DNA of 64,000 nucleotides from Alkalispirillum mobile (lineage in GTDB: Bacteria > Pseudomonadota > Gammaproteobacteria > Nitrococcales > Halorhodospiraceae). Below are positions 38,310 to 47,589 of this stretch, in pieces (positions within the stretch are counted from its first letter, which is position 1; each line of letters starts with the position of its first letter). The stretch is from NCBI RefSeq assembly GCF_003664325.1, contig NZ_RCDA01000004.1:62001-126000 (forward strand), read 5' to 3'. The position numbers and the translations under genes were made by a program. The notes below the pieces were generated by a model. The model had not been told where the DNA came from. It saw only the letters and a program-made list of their open reading frames with translations, and did not search any database.

Positions 38310-41135
38310 TCAGTTACCTGAGAGCATCGGCCGCAGAAAACGCCCGGTATGCGAGGCTTCTACCCGGGCGATGGCCTCCGGCGTGCCGGTGGCCACGATG
38401 CGCCCGCCGCCGTCGCCGCCCTCCGGGCCCAGATCGATGACATGATCGGCCGTCTTGATGACGTCCAGGTTGTGCTCGATGACCACCACCGTGTTGCCGT
38501 GCTCTACCAGACGCTGAAGCACCCCCAGCAGTTGCGCGATGTCGTGGAAGTGCAGCCCGGTGGTGGGTTCGTCCAATATGTAGAGTGTCTTGCCGGTGTC
38601 CCGCCGGGCCAGTTCCCGGGCCAGTTTCACCCGCTGGGCCTCGCCGCCGGAGAGGGTGGTGGCGCTCTGGCCCAGGTGGATGTAGCCCAGGCCCACGTCC
38701 ATCAGGGTCTGCAGCCGGCGGCGGATGCCGGGGATGGCGTCAAAGAGGTCCAGCGCCTCCTCCACGGTCAGCTCCAGCACCCGGGCGATATCCAGCCCCT
38801 TGTAGCGGATCTCCAGGGTCTCCCGGTTGTAGCGCCGGCCCTTGCAGACGTCACAGGGCACGTGCAGGTCGGGCAGGAAGTGCATCTCCACCCGGATCAC
38901 CCCGTCCCCCTGGCAGGCCTCGCAGCGCCCGCCTTTCACGTTGAAGGAGAAGCGCCCCGGTCCGTAGCCCCGGGAGCGGGCCTCCGGGGTGCCGGCGAAC
39001 AGCTCCCGCAGCGGCGTGAACAGCCCGGTATACGTGGCCGGGTTGGAGCGGGGGGTGCGGCCGATGGGGGCCTGGTCGATTTCGATGACCTTGTCGAACA
39101 GTTTCAGGTGGTCCATGCCCCGGCAGGGGGCCGGGGCGGCGCTGGCGCCGTTCAGCTCCCGGGCGGCGTAACGGTAGAGGGTGTCATTGATGAGGGTGGA
39201 CTTGCCGGAGCCGGACACCCCGGTGACTGCCACGAACAGCCCGGCGGGGATGCCCACGTCCACGTTTTTCAGGTTGTGCCCGGTGGCCCCCCGCAGCCAG
39301 GCCACCCGGTCGGCCTGCACCGGGCGGCGCTCGGCGGGCACCGGGATCTCGCGCCGCCCGGCCAGGTAGTCGCCGGTGAGCGAGTCCGGGTGGTCGGTGA
39401 CCTGCTGCGGGGTGCCCTCGGCGATCACCCGGCCACCGTGCACGCCGGCGCCGGGGCCCATGTCCACCACGTGGTCGGCGGCGCGGATGGCGTCCTCGTC
39501 GTGTTCCACCACGATCACGGTGTTGCCCAGGTCGCGCAGCCGCACCAGGGTGTTGAGCAGCCGCTCGTTGTCCCGCTGGTGCAGGCCGATGGAGGGCTCG
39601 TCGAGCACATACATCACGCCCGTCAACCCGGCGCCGATCTGGCTGGCCAGGCGGATGCGCTGGGCCTCGCCGCCGGAGAGGGTGTCGGCGGCCCGGTCCA
39701 GGCTCAGGTAGTCGAGCCCCACATTGACCAGGAAGCTCAGCCGGGTGGTGATCTCGCGCAGGATGCGGCCAGCGATCTCGCCCCGGGCGCCCTCCAGTTT
39801 CAGCGCCTCGAAGTGGCCCAGGCAGCGGCCCACCGGCAGGCGGGCCACCTCCGGCAGGGTCAGCGGCCCGACGAAGACGTGCCGGGCGGTGCGGTTGAGG
39901 CGGGTGCCGTCGCAGGTCGGGCAGGTCTGCACCGCCTGGTAGCGCGCCAGCTCCTCGCGCACCGCCGTCGAGTCGGTCTCCCGGTAGCGCCGGCTCATGT
40001 TGGGGATGACCCCCTCGAAGGGGTGGGTCTTGCGGGTCTCGCCCCGGGGGCCGGGGTAGCGGAACTCGATCGCCTCGTCGCCGGAGCCGTAGAGCAGGGT
40101 GTCGCGGATGCCACCGGGCAGGTCCTGCCAGGGGGTCTCCGGGTCGAAGTCGAAGTGCCGGGCCAGGGACTGGATCATGGCGTGGTACCAGGCGTTGCGC
40201 CGGTCCCAGCCCCGTATGGCGCCGCCGGTCAGTGGCAGTTCGGGGTGGATCACCACCCGCGCTGGGTCAAAGAAGGTACGCACCCCCAGCCCGTCACAGT
40301 CGGGGCAGGCCCCGCGCGGGTTGTTGAAGGAGAAGATGCGCGGCTCCAGCTCGCTGATGGCGTAGCCGCATTGCGGGCAGGCGTAGCGGGCCGAGAAGAC
40401 CAGCGGCTCCCGCGCCGGGTCGTCCATCCAGGCGGCGCGCAGCAGGCCGTCGGAGAGGGCCAGCGCTGTCTCCACCGAGTCGGCCAGCCGGGTGGCCAGG
40501 TCGGGCCTTACCCGGAAGCGGTCCACCACCGCCTCGATGGTGTGCCGCCGCTTCGGGTCCAGCGCGGGCACGCTGTCGATGTCGTACACCTCGCCGTCCA
40601 CCCGCAGGCGCACGTAGCCCTGGGTGCGCAAGGTGTCGATCACGTCCCGGTGTTCGCCCTTGCGGCCGTCCACCACCGGGGCGAGCAGCATGATCTTCTC
40701 CCCCTCCGGCAGCGCGAGTACCTGGTCGACGATCTGCGAGACGGTCTGGGCGTTCAGCTCGATGTCGTGCTCGGGGCAGTGGGGGCGGCCGGCCCGGGCG
40801 TAGAGCAGGCGCAGGTAGTCGTGGATCTCGGTGACCGTGCCCACGGTGGAACGGGGGTTGTGGGAGGTGGACTTCTGCTCGATGGAGATGGCGGGCGACA
40901 GCCCCTCGATGTGGTCCACGTCTGGCTTCTCCATCATGGAGAGGAACTGCCGGGCGTAGGCGGAGAGCGACTCCACGTAGCGGCGCTGGCCCTCGGCGTA
41001 GAGGGTGTCGAAGGCGAGCGACGACTTGCCCGAGCCGGACAGGCCGGTGATCACCACCAGCCGGTTGCGGGGCAGGGACAGGTTGATGTCCTGCAGGTTG
41101 TGGGTGCGGGCCCCCTCGATGCGGATGTGATCCAT
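38310..41135 (-). CDS. uvrA: Excinuclease ABC subunit A
   Basis: A 941-residue damage-recognition ATPase of nucleotide excision repair. Walker [10 protein letters not shown] is at residues 31-39, and a second P-loop GVSGSGKST occurs in the C-terminal half. Zinc-finger cysteines are in CPQCGY...CPDCDG and CEACQGDG...CDVCKG, and two [11 protein letters not shown] signatures are present. The ATG at 41135 follows GGGAG and matches the usual N-terminus [15 protein letters not shown] longer in-frame reading to 41384 would add ~83 non-homologous residues across the divergent promoter. Confidence 0.97.
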   Translation of the reverse strand: MDHIRIEGARTHNLQDINLSLPRNRLVVITGLSGSGKSSLAFDTLYAEGQRRYVESLSAYARQFLSMMEKPDVDHIEGLSPAISIEQKSTSHNPRSTVGTVTEIHDYLRLLYARAGRPHCPEHDIELNAQTVSQIVDQVLALPEGEKIMLLAPVVDGRKGEHRDVIDTLRTQGYVRLRVDGEVYDIDSVPALDPKRRHTIEAVVDRFRVRPDLATRLADSVETALALSDGLLRAAWMDDPAREPLVFSARYACPQCGYAISELEPRIFSFNNPRGACPDCDGLGVRTFFDPARVVIHPELPLTGGAIRGWDRRNAWYHAMIQSLARHFDFDPETPWQDLPGGIRDTLLYGSGDEAIEFRYPGPRGETRKTHPFEGVIPNMSRRYRETDSTAVREELARYQAVQTCPTCDGTRLNRTARHVFVGPLTLPEVARLPVGRCLGHFEALKLEGARGEIAGRILREITTRLSFLVNVGLDYLSLDRAADTLSGGEAQRIRLASQIGAGLTGVMYVLDEPSIGLHQRDNERLLNTLVRLRDLGNTVIVVEHDEDAIRAADHVVDMGPGAGVHGGRVIAEGTPQQVTDHPDSLTGDYLAGRREIPVPAERRPVQADRVAWLRGATGHNLKNVDVGIPAGLFVAVTGVSGSGKSTLINDTLYRYAARELNGASAAPAPCRGMDHLKLFDKVIEIDQAPIGRTPRSNPATYTGLFTPLRELFAGTPEARSRGYGPGRFSFNVKGGRCEACQGDGVIRVEMHFLPDLHVPCDVCKGRRYNRETLEIRYKGLDIARVLELTVEEALDLFDAIPGIRRRLQTLMDVGLGYIHLGQSATTLSGGEAQRVKLARELARRDTGKTLYILDEPTTGLHFHDIAQLLGVLQRLVEHGNTVVVIEHNLDVIKTADHVIDLGPEGGDGGGRIVATGTPEAIARVEASHTGRFLRPMLSGN

Positions 41136-41217
41136 GACACTCCCGGATTGGATGGTCGAACGGCCGCCATCGGGATTCGTGGCGAACCTGCTAGTATATC
41201 GCGCCTGTTCGCCGTGA

Positions 41218-42453
41218 ATGGAACGCATGCCCGTGTCCGACCCGACCGCCGCCAAGACACCGCTCAACGCCACCGAACGCCGCGCCGCCGCCGGCCTGGC
41301 CGGGGTGTTCGGTCTGCGCATGTTCGGCCTGTTCCTGATCCTGCCGGTGTTCGCCCTGTATGCCCCGGCACTGGAGGGGGCCACGCCGCTGCTTATCGGC
41401 CTGGCCCTGGGGATCTACGGCCTCACCCAAGCGGTGCTGCAGATCCCCATGGGCATGGTCTCGGACCGCTGGGGCCGCAAGCCGGTGATCGCCGCCGGGC
41501 TGGTGGTATTTGCCGTGGGCAGCGTGGTGGCGGCCACCGCCGACGGCATCTGGGGGGTGATCATCGGTCGGGCCCTGCAGGGCGGCGGCGCGATCGCGGC
41601 GGCGGTCATGGCCCTGGCTGCGGACGTGACCCGCGAGACCCACCGGGGGCGGGCCTTCGCCGTTATCGGCATGAGCGTCGGGCTGGCCTTCCTGCTGGCG
41701 CTGATGATCGCGCCCCCGCTTACCGCGCTGGGCGGCCTGCAGGGACTCTTCTGGCTCACCGCCGGGGCCTCGCTGGTGGGGCTGGTCATCGTCGCCCGCA
41801 TGCCCCGGCCGGCGCGACCGGCCCAGTCGGCGGTCTCCGGCAGCCTGCGGCGCAGTTTTACCGACCCGGACCTGATGCGCCTCAACGTGGGCATCTTCGT
41901 ACTGCACGCGGCACTCACCGGCATCTTCGTGGCCCTGCCGCTGCTCATCCAGGCCCGATTCGGCCTGGAGGCGGCCCAGCACTGGCGCGTCTGGGTGCCG
42001 CTGCTGATTACCTCGGTGGCGGGGATGCTGCCGCTGCTGATCCTGGCCGAGCGGCGCCGGATCATGCACCGGCTCATTCCGGCCGCCGCGACCGCCATGG
42101 CCCTGGGCCTGATGGGGCTGGGTCTGCTGGCCGAGGCCCCGGTGGCGTTCTGGCTGTTCGCCCTCTGGCTCTACTTCGTCAGTTTCAACCTGCTGGAGGC
42201 GGCGATGCCCTCGCTGGTCTCCCGCTTTGCCCCCGGTGAAGCGCGCGGCGCGGCCATGGGGGTCTACGCCTCGGCGCAGTTCCTGGGGGCCTTCGCCGGC
42301 GGGTTGATCGGCGGGGCGTTGGCCGGGGGCTTTGGGGCGGCCGGGGTCATGCTGGGGTGCGCCATCATGGTGAGCCTGTGGGCATTGCTGGCGCGCGGTC
42401 AGCGTGCGCCGGTGCCGGTCGGTGACCCACAAGCATCTGAGGGCTCGGGTTGA
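41218..42453 (+). CDS. MFS transporter, YajR-like group
   Basis: A 411-residue, 12-helix major facilitator. The inter-helix 2-3 signature [12 protein letters not shown] follows [22 protein letters not shown]. The helix 4-5 region is [27 protein letters not shown]. It lacks the soluble C-terminal YAM domain of E. coli YajR. The uvrA-MFS-ssb order is conserved in many gammaproteobacteria (for example Pseudomonas), and the substrate is unknown. ATG 41218 is used; ATG 41227 is an equally possible start. Confidence 0.88.
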   Translation: MERMPVSDPTAAKTPLNATERRAAAGLAGVFGLRMFGLFLILPVFALYAPALEGATPLLIGLALGIYGLTQAVLQIPMGMVSDRWGRKPVIAAGLVVFAVGSVVAATADGIWGVIIGRALQGGGAIAAAVMALAADVTRETHRGRAFAVIGMSVGLAFLLALMIAPPLTALGGLQGLFWLTAGASLVGLVIVARMPRPARPAQSAVSGSLRRSFTDPDLMRLNVGIFVLHAALTGIFVALPLLIQARFGLEAAQHWRVWVPLLITSVAGMLPLLILAERRRIMHRLIPAAATAMALGLMGLGLLAEAPVAFWLFALWLYFVSFNLLEAAMPSLVSRFAPGEARGAAMGVYASAQFLGAFAGGLIGGALAGGFGAAGVMLGCAIMVSLWALLARGQRAPVPVGDPQASEGSG

Positions 42454-42647
42454 ATGACCGAATAGGTGTGCGGTTGGGCGGGCCCCCGGGTTTCACGCCC
42501 GGGTCAAAAACGGTAGATTGTCTCCCCAGCCTGGGGCCGGATCGGCCCGCCTTAAGCAACAGGAAGCCAGGGGCCGTCACCACGGGCACTACAGGGACGT
42601 AAACCATCCGGCACCCCGCCGGCCACCACCTTCAGGAGCAAGCAGTC

Positions 42648-43118
42648 ATGGCAAGAGGCGTCAACAAAGTCATCCTCATCGGTAACCTGGGCGTGGACCC
42701 GGAAGTGCGCTACACCGCCAACGGCAGCGCGGTCACCAATGTGCGCCTGGCCACCACCGACTCCTGGCGCGATCGCCAGACCGGCGAGCAGCAGGAGCGC
42801 ACCGAGTGGCACCGTATCGTCTTCTTCGGCAAGCTCGCCGAGATCGCCGGTGAGTACCTGCGTAAGGGCTCCAAGGTCTACATCGAGGGGCGGTTGCAGA
42901 CCCGCAAGTGGCAGGGTCAGGACGGCCAGGACCGTTACACCACAGAGATCGTGGCCAACGACATGCAGATGCTGGACAGCCGTGGCGGCGCTGGCGACAT
43001 GGGTGGCCCGGGAGGCGGCGGCCAGTCGCGCGGCCGGCCCATGGATGACCGTGGTGGGCGGCAACAGGACAGCATGGGCGATGATGCCGGCGCGTTTGAG
43101 GACGACATCCCGTTCTGA
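42648..43118 (+). CDS. ssb: Single-stranded DNA-binding protein
   Basis: A 156-residue SSB. The OB-fold (~1-110) opens [21 protein letters not shown] and contains [31 protein letters not shown] Gly/Arg/Gln-rich linker leads to the conserved acidic tip DDIPF that binds replication and repair partners. AGGAGCAAGCAGTC precedes the ATG. A strong hairpin lies downstream. No LexA-type box was seen in the shared uvrA-ssb neighbourhood. Confidence 0.97.
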   Translation: MARGVNKVILIGNLGVDPEVRYTANGSAVTNVRLATTDSWRDRQTGEQQERTEWHRIVFFGKLAEIAGEYLRKGSKVYIEGRLQTRKWQGQDGQDRYTTEIVANDMQMLDSRGGAGDMGGPGGGGQSRGRPMDDRGGRQQDSMGDDAGAFEDDIPF

Positions 43119-43193
43119 GAAGCACCGTGCTCTCCCTCATGGTATAGCGACAGAGACCAGTGGCTCCGTGATGCGGAGCCGGCTGTTCCCCCA

Positions 43194-43234
43194 CAGGAGG
43201 GGCCCGTCATTCCGGCGGGCCCCTCCTGCGTTTC
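43194..43234 (+). terminator. Strong hairpin terminator after ssb
   Basis: CAGGAGGGGCCCG and CGGGCCCCTCCTG form a perfect 13-bp stem with a 9-nt loop, followed by CGTTTC. The U-run is short but the stem is very stable. Confidence 0.75.
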
Positions 43235-43357
43235 AGGCCCGCCCCCAATCTCCGTGTGCCGTGCCGGGCCCACCCCGCCGCACATGTGTCATTCCCGCAC
43301 ACGGTTCTGATCAGCGGCACAGCTTCGTAAGTTATTGATTTTACGGATTTGCATCAG

Positions 43358-43374
43358 TTGGCACGCCCCCTGCA
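43358..43374 (+). promoter_or_regulatory. Sigma54 (RpoN) -24/-12 promoter
   Basis: TTGGCACG-CCCC-CTGCA matches the RpoN consensus TTGGCACG-N4-TTGCA at all but one position. The invariant GG (43360-43361) and GC (43372-43373) are separated by exactly 10 nt. The predicted start of transcription is near 43385, and the only downstream gene in range is the acidic-peptide gene. Confidence 0.8.
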
Positions 43375-43465
43375 ATCTCCAGGTTGAAGCCGAGAGGGCC
43401 TCAGCGAAGGCCAAAGGCTTTGAAGCCAAGACGTTTTCTTCGCAAGTAAATCGCAGGAGGAGCTC

Positions 43466-43672
43466 ATGACTCTGAAGTCCAAACTCCGCTACATGCTGTT
43501 GACCTTCATCGCGGCTATGGTGCTGGGCGTTGGTGGCGCTCACGCCGGGGCGTTCGACTCCGACGACGACGCCATGGACGACCAGGAGACCGCCGATGAG
43601 TGGGCGGACTTCGAGGAAGAGACCGATGATGAATGGGGTGAGCCGGACGACGATGAGGACGACGGCTGGTAA
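43466..43672 (+). CDS. Small secreted highly acidic protein
   Basis: A 68-residue protein with a strong ribosome-binding site (AGGAGGAGCTC-ATG). Residues 1-27 form a Sec signal peptide (basic LKSKLR, hydrophobic MLLTFIAAMVLGVGG, cleavage after AHA). The predicted mature part, ~41 residues, has 23 Asp/Glu, several Trp and no Lys or Arg, ending DDDEDDGW. I do not recognise the family. Such composition could bind divalent or other cations, or act as a disordered polyanion. A sigma54 promoter lies upstream and a canonical terminator downstream, so it appears to be a real monocistronic gene. Confidence 0.75.
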   Translation: MTLKSKLRYMLLTFIAAMVLGVGGAHAGAFDSDDDAMDDQETADEWADFEEETDDEWGEPDDDEDDGW

Positions 43673-43700
43673 TTGCCACACCCCAGGCTGATGGCGAGAG

Positions 43701-43732
43701 CCGGGTCCCGTGCAGCGGGGCCCGGTTTTTTT
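43701..43732 (+). terminator. Rho-independent terminator of the acidic-peptide gene
   Basis: CCGGGTCCCG pairs with CGGGGCCCGG (one G-U) around TGCAG, followed by TTTTTTT, 28 nt after the stop. Confidence 0.9.
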
Positions 43733-43785
43733 CGGTAGGGTGTGCGTATACGCTGCCAAGCTTGCACTCTCCGGGCGAACCCACC

Positions 43786-45012
43786 ATGACCACTGCCGCC
43801 ACGACAACCCCTTACCGCCCTGGTAGCGGCGCAGCCAGTCGCCTGCCCACCCTGGATGTGCTACGCGGGGTGGCCGTGCTGGGCATCCTGCTGATGAATA
43901 TCCAGTCCTTCGGACTGATTTCCAGCAAATATGCCAACCCCAAGGCCCTGGGCGATCCCCCGCCCCTGGACTGGCTTGTCTGGCTGATCAGTCACCTGGT
44001 GGCGGACGAGAAGTTCATCTCCATGCTCACCATCCTGTTCGGGGCCGGACTGTTATTGATGGCGCAGCGCAGTCGCGCACCGGCCGCCGAATTCGAGGCG
44101 GTCTTCCGGCGGCGGATGTACTGGTTGTTCCTGTTCGGGTTGGCCCATGGGCTGTTGGTGTGGCCGGGGGATATCCTTGCGGCCTACGCGGTGTGCGGGC
44201 TGATTGTCATGCACTTCCGCCATTTGAGCGTGGCCCGTTGGCTGCTGGCCAGCGTGGTGCTGTTCGCGGCGGTCATGCTGCTCTGGGCTCTGATCAGCGC
44301 GGTGCTGATGTTCCTGTTGCCCACCGACACCCTGGATTCCCTGGCCGCGCGCTACTGGACACCCAGCGCCTCTGCAGTGGCCTCGGAGGTGGACCGGCTG
44401 ACCCACGACTGGGTGAGCGCCTTCGGTGAGCGGCTGATCAACGCGGTCGGGGCGCAGGTCTGGATGCTCGGCACGGACCGGCTCTGGCGAATGACTGCCA
44501 TGATGTTCCTGGGGATGGCGCTGTTGCAGTTGGGTTTCCTGTCCGGGCGCTGGTCCATGCGGGCCTATGCCTGGGTGGCAGCACTGGGGCTCGGGATGGG
44601 CGTACCGGTGGTATTGCTCGGGGTCTGGTTCAACGAGGCGGTGGATTGGGATTTCGCCTATTCGCTGTTCCTGGGGCGAATCTTCAACCACTGGGGCAGT
44701 GTGGCGATCTGCCTGGCCTGGCTGGCCATCGGGATCATGCTGGTGAAAAGCGGTGCCTTGCAGCGCACGCTGCGCGCCCTGCAGGCGGTAGGGAGCATGG
44801 CGCTGACCAACTACCTGGGCCAGTCGCTGATCTGTGGCGCCATCTTTTATGGTTTCGGGCTCGGGCTATTCTCCCAGCTGAGTCACGTCGAGCTCCTGGG
44901 CTTGGTGGTGGCGATCTGGGCCTTTCAGATCGTTTTTTCCCTGCTCTGGCAACGTTACCTGGGGCGGGGGCCCTTCGAGCGGGTCTGGCGGCACGTCTCC
45001 CGACCCCGGTGA
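43786..45012 (+). CDS. DUF418 family membrane protein
   Basis: A 408-residue polytopic inner-membrane protein. The N-terminal LPTLDVLRGVAVLGILLMNIQSF is the conserved opening of DUF418/YeiB-like proteins. Many hydrophobic segments follow, ending in the DUF418 block MALTNYLGQSLICGAIFYGFGLGL and RYLGRGPFERVWR. Function is unknown; the fold resembles acyltransferase-3/heparan-acetyltransferase-like membrane proteins. ATG 43786 is chosen; an upstream in-frame TTG at 43762 is unlikely. Stop codons are convergent with the Mo/W regulator gene. Confidence 0.85.
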   Translation: MTTAATTTPYRPGSGAASRLPTLDVLRGVAVLGILLMNIQSFGLISSKYANPKALGDPPPLDWLVWLISHLVADEKFISMLTILFGAGLLLMAQRSRAPAAEFEAVFRRRMYWLFLFGLAHGLLVWPGDILAAYAVCGLIVMHFRHLSVARWLLASVVLFAAVMLLWALISAVLMFLLPTDTLDSLAARYWTPSASAVASEVDRLTHDWVSAFGERLINAVGAQVWMLGTDRLWRMTAMMFLGMALLQLGFLSGRWSMRAYAWVAALGLGMGVPVVLLGVWFNEAVDWDFAYSLFLGRIFNHWGSVAICLAWLAIGIMLVKSGALQRTLRALQAVGSMALTNYLGQSLICGAIFYGFGLGLFSQLSHVELLGLVVAIWAFQIVFSLLWQRYLGRGPFERVWRHVSRPR

Positions 45013-45041
45013 TGCCCCGTCGCGTGCCCGGCACGGGTGGT

Positions 45042-45944
45042 TCAGGCGTTGAACACCACCCGGCCCAGGCCGCTGAGGTCGTAGCCGTGCATCTCCTCGG
45101 CATGGGCCTGTAGTCGCGGGTTGGCCGCGAACCGCATCAGGGCCTGTACGGCGGGCTCGAAATAGCTGCGCCGGCGCATGGCCAGATCGAAACACTCCCA
45201 GTGCAGCGGGATGAACGTCAGGTCGTGGCGGCGGGCGGCGGCTTCCACCGCCAGGCCGGCATCCGCCTCCCCCTGATGCACCGAGAGGGCCAGGTCGTCC
45301 TCGGTGAGGGCCGGGTGGGGGGTGAGGTTGAGTCGGGCGCGGTCCAGCCCCTCGCGCTGCAGCAGCCAGCGGAACAGGGTGTCCGCGCCGGCCTCCGGCT
45401 GCCGGTGGGCAACGCGCAGGTCCGGGCGAGCCAGGTCGGCGATCCCCTGGATGCCCCGGGGGTTTGCGGGCGCCACCAGAAGGCCCTGCCGCCGCCTTGC
45501 CCAGCGCAGGATGACCAGGTCGCGCATTCCGCCCAGCCCCAGCCTGCCGGGCACGTTGTAGCCCCCGCTTTCCGGGTCCAGGATGTGCATCCCCGCCACC
45601 ATGGCATCGCCCTCCAGCAGCCGCCGGGTACCGTCGCCGCTGCCCTGGCAGAGGGTGGCCAGGCCGGCGCCGGACTCGCGCAGGGCCCAGTCCAGCAGGG
45701 GATCCTGGCTGCCCGCCACGATCGGCGGCACCGCCCGGGTGCTGCGCTGATCCCCCTCCAGGTGGTTCATGATCCACAGGTCAATTACCTCCCTCGGGAA
45801 GAGCAGTTTGCCGGTCACCTTGGTGCAGGGGATCAGGCCCTGACTCACCAGGTCGTAGACCTTGCGCGGTTTCAGGCGCAGGTAGGCGGCTACTTCGGAG
45901 GTGGTGAGATAGTAGTGAGGGGTGGGGGCGTCGTTTAGTTGCAT
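45042..45944 (-). CDS. HTH regulator with periplasmic-binding-like (molybdate/tungstate) domain
   Basis: A 300-residue cytoplasmic protein (no signal peptide). Residues ~12-58 (LTTSEVAAYLRLKPRKVYDLVSQGLIPCTKVTGKLLFPREVIDLWI) are an excisionase/MerR-type winged helix-turn-helix. Residues ~85-300 resemble the PBP-like domain found fused to MoeA (COG1910 type), with IQGIADLARPDLRVAHRQPEAGADTLF and DAGLAVEAAARRHDLTFIPLHWECFDLAM. It is divergent from tupBCA across 85 nt, so it probably senses tungstate or molybdate and controls that operon. It is not the ModE or TunR architecture. Confidence 0.82.
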   Translation of the reverse strand: MQLNDAPTPHYYLTTSEVAAYLRLKPRKVYDLVSQGLIPCTKVTGKLLFPREVIDLWIMNHLEGDQRSTRAVPPIVAGSQDPLLDWALRESGAGLATLCQGSGDGTRRLLEGDAMVAGMHILDPESGGYNVPGRLGLGGMRDLVILRWARRRQGLLVAPANPRGIQGIADLARPDLRVAHRQPEAGADTLFRWLLQREGLDRARLNLTPHPALTEDDLALSVHQGEADAGLAVEAAARRHDLTFIPLHWECFDLAMRRRSYFEPAVQALMRFAANPRLQAHAEEMHGYDLSGLGRVVFNA

Positions 45945-46029
45945 AAAGTTGTTCTAATTTCTTCACGCCCAGCAGTCAAGTCATTTCACCGCGACAATGT
46001 GCCTATATTCCTGGGGGTGAGAATAGGGT
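45945..46029. promoter_or_regulatory. Divergent promoter/operator region of the tup operon
   Basis: The 85 nt between the regulator gene and tupB contain an imperfect inverted repeat CCTATATTC-N9-GAGAATAGG just before the tupB start. An A/T-rich block AAAGTTGTTCTAATTTCTT lies next to the regulator start. Either could be the regulator's operator. No moco-type riboswitch structure is evident. Confidence 0.4.
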
Positions 46030-46728
46030 ATGCAAGAAAACGCCTTCGCGGCCGCCTTCGAACTGATCATCGGGATGGACCCGGTGCTGCTCGGCATCGT
46101 CAGCCTGTCGCTGCAGGTCTCGCTGACGGCCGTGCTGGTGGCCAGCGTGGTCGCCCTGCCTCTGGGTGCGGTGGTGGCGCTTTGGCGGTTTCCGGGACGC
46201 GGTTTCATTGTCGTAGTGCTCAACGCTTTCATGGGGCTGCCCCCGGTGGTGGCGGGGCTCATGGTCTATCTGATGCTCTCCCGGGCGGGGCCACTGGGGC
46301 AGTTCGGGCTGCTGTTTACCCCCACGGCGATGGTGATCGCCCAGGTGGTGCTGGTGCTGCCCATCATTGCCGCCCTCTCCCGCCAGGTCATCGAGGATCT
46401 GTGGCAGGAGTACGGCGAGCAGTTGGGTTCCCTGGGGGTCTCCAGGGCCAGGGCCATCCCCACGCTGCTGTGGGATGCCCGCTTCAGCCTGATCACCGTG
46501 GTACTGGCCGGTTTCGGGCGGGCCAGTGCCGAAGTGGGGGCGGTGCTGATCGTCGGCGGCAACATCGACGGAGTGACCCGGGTGATGACCACTGCCATCG
46601 CATTGGAGACCAACCGCGGCAACCTGGCTCTGGCACTGGGCCTGGGCATTATCCTTTTGACCCTGGTGGCCATCGTCAACGGCGTGGCCTTTCTGGTCAG
46701 TGAAGTGGCCAAGCGACGGGAGGCCTGA
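46030..46728 (+). CDS. tupB: Tungstate ABC transporter permease
   Basis: A 232-residue inner-membrane permease with five to six helices. The EAA-type cytoplasmic loop is EYGEQLGSLGVSRARAIPTLLWDARFSLITVVLAGFGRASAEVGAVLIVGGN, which matches TupB/anion-specific permeases. The start codon overlaps none of the regulator, and tupC follows after 2 nt. A GGGGTGAGAATAGGG-TATG context supplies the ribosome-binding site. Tungstate (rather than molybdate) specificity follows from the adjoining tupA. Confidence 0.9.
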   Translation: MQENAFAAAFELIIGMDPVLLGIVSLSLQVSLTAVLVASVVALPLGAVVALWRFPGRGFIVVVLNAFMGLPPVVAGLMVYLMLSRAGPLGQFGLLFTPTAMVIAQVVLVLPIIAALSRQVIEDLWQEYGEQLGSLGVSRARAIPTLLWDARFSLITVVLAGFGRASAEVGAVLIVGGNIDGVTRVMTTAIALETNRGNLALALGLGIILLTLVAIVNGVAFLVSEVAKRREA

Positions 46729-46730
46729 GC

Positions 46731-47513
46731 ATGCTGCAGACGGTGTCGGAACCGAAGAGCGCGTCCACGGTGGCCCCCGATTCGGGGGATTCGACCCTGC
46801 TGCCGCTGGAGCTGAAGGGGGTCGGCTTTCGGCACCGCGGGCAGCAGCTGCTGCAGGGGATCGATCTGCGGATCGGCGGCCGCGGCAAGACCATCGTCAT
46901 GGGGCCGAACGGGGCGGGGAAGAGCCTGCTGCTGCGCATCTGTCATGGGTTGCTGGCGCCTACGGAAGGTGAGCGCGTCTGGTGCGGGCCCCGGGGGCAC
47001 CGGGCGGAGGACCGGCGCCGGCGCCAGGCCATGGTCTTTCAGCGGCCGGTGATGCTCCGGCGCTCGGCACTGGCCAACGTCACCTACGCGCTGGCGGTAC
47101 AGGGCTATCCGCGGCGTAAGCGGCGGGAGCGGGCAACGGCGGCCCTGACCCGGTTCGGGTTGGCGTCACTGGCCCAGCGGCCGGCGCGGGTGCTCTCCGG
47201 TGGCGAGCAGCAGCGGCTGGCCCTGGCCCGGGCCTGGGCCCTGGCCCCGGAGGTGCTGTTCCTGGATGAACCCACCGCCGCCCTGGACCCGGCCGCCATC
47301 AAGGCGGTAGAGGAGGCAGTGGCCGGCTTCGACCGCATGGGCACGCGCATCGTCATGACCACCCACGACCTTGGCCAGGCCCGGCGGCTGGCGGATGAGG
47401 TGGTCTTTGTCTGCCGGGGGCGGATTCTGGAAAAAACGCCGGCCGAAGAGTTTTTTGACACACCCCGGAGCCGGGAGGCGCAGGCCTTCACACGGGGCGA
47501 ACTGGTCTGGTAA
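46731..47513 (+). CDS. tupC: Tungstate ABC transporter ATP-binding protein
   Basis: A 260-residue ABC ATPase. Walker A GPNGAGKSLL is near residues 64-73. The Q-loop is MVFQRPVMLRRSA, the ABC signature is LSGGEQQRLALARA, and Walker B is EVLFLDEPTAALDP, with the H-loop in MTTHD. A poorly conserved ~20-residue N-terminal extension (VSEPKSASTVAPDSGDS) precedes the fold. There is no C-terminal Mop/TOBE domain, unlike ModC, which fits TupC; separate Mop domains are encoded at 50.5 kb. Confidence 0.92.
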   Translation: MLQTVSEPKSASTVAPDSGDSTLLPLELKGVGFRHRGQQLLQGIDLRIGGRGKTIVMGPNGAGKSLLLRICHGLLAPTEGERVWCGPRGHRAEDRRRRQAMVFQRPVMLRRSALANVTYALAVQGYPRRKRRERATAALTRFGLASLAQRPARVLSGGEQQRLALARAWALAPEVLFLDEPTAALDPAAIKAVEEAVAGFDRMGTRIVMTTHDLGQARRLADEVVFVCRGRILEKTPAEEFFDTPRSREAQAFTRGELVW

Positions 47514-47589
47514 CCGCCATCGGGCACTGCCCCGGCGCTCCGGTTACAGGCCAAAAAAACTGAGTGAAACGGAAGCGAGGAGAAGCGGC

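Larger units (their letters stand above)
43119..43465. other. 347-nt intergenic region with terminator and sigma54 promoter
   Basis: No gene was seen. From left to right it contains a hairpin GGCTCCG-TGATG-CGGAGCC (43162-43180), the ssb terminator (43194-43228) and a weak inverted repeat GTGT-N9-ACAC around 43286-43302. A sigma54-type promoter (43358-43374) follows, then an ~80-nt leader ending in AGGAGGAG before the acidic-peptide gene. Confidence 0.65.

Noticed and set aside
41136-41384. 83-residue N-terminal extension of UvrA
   Set aside because: The sequence is not UvrA-like and crosses the divergent promoter region. ATG 41135 has a good ribosome-binding site and the family-standard N-terminus.
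38349-42239. 1,296-codon plus-strand open frame opposite uvrA and across the MFS gene
   Set aside because: Antisense to uvrA and out of frame with the MFS gene; no domain resemblance.
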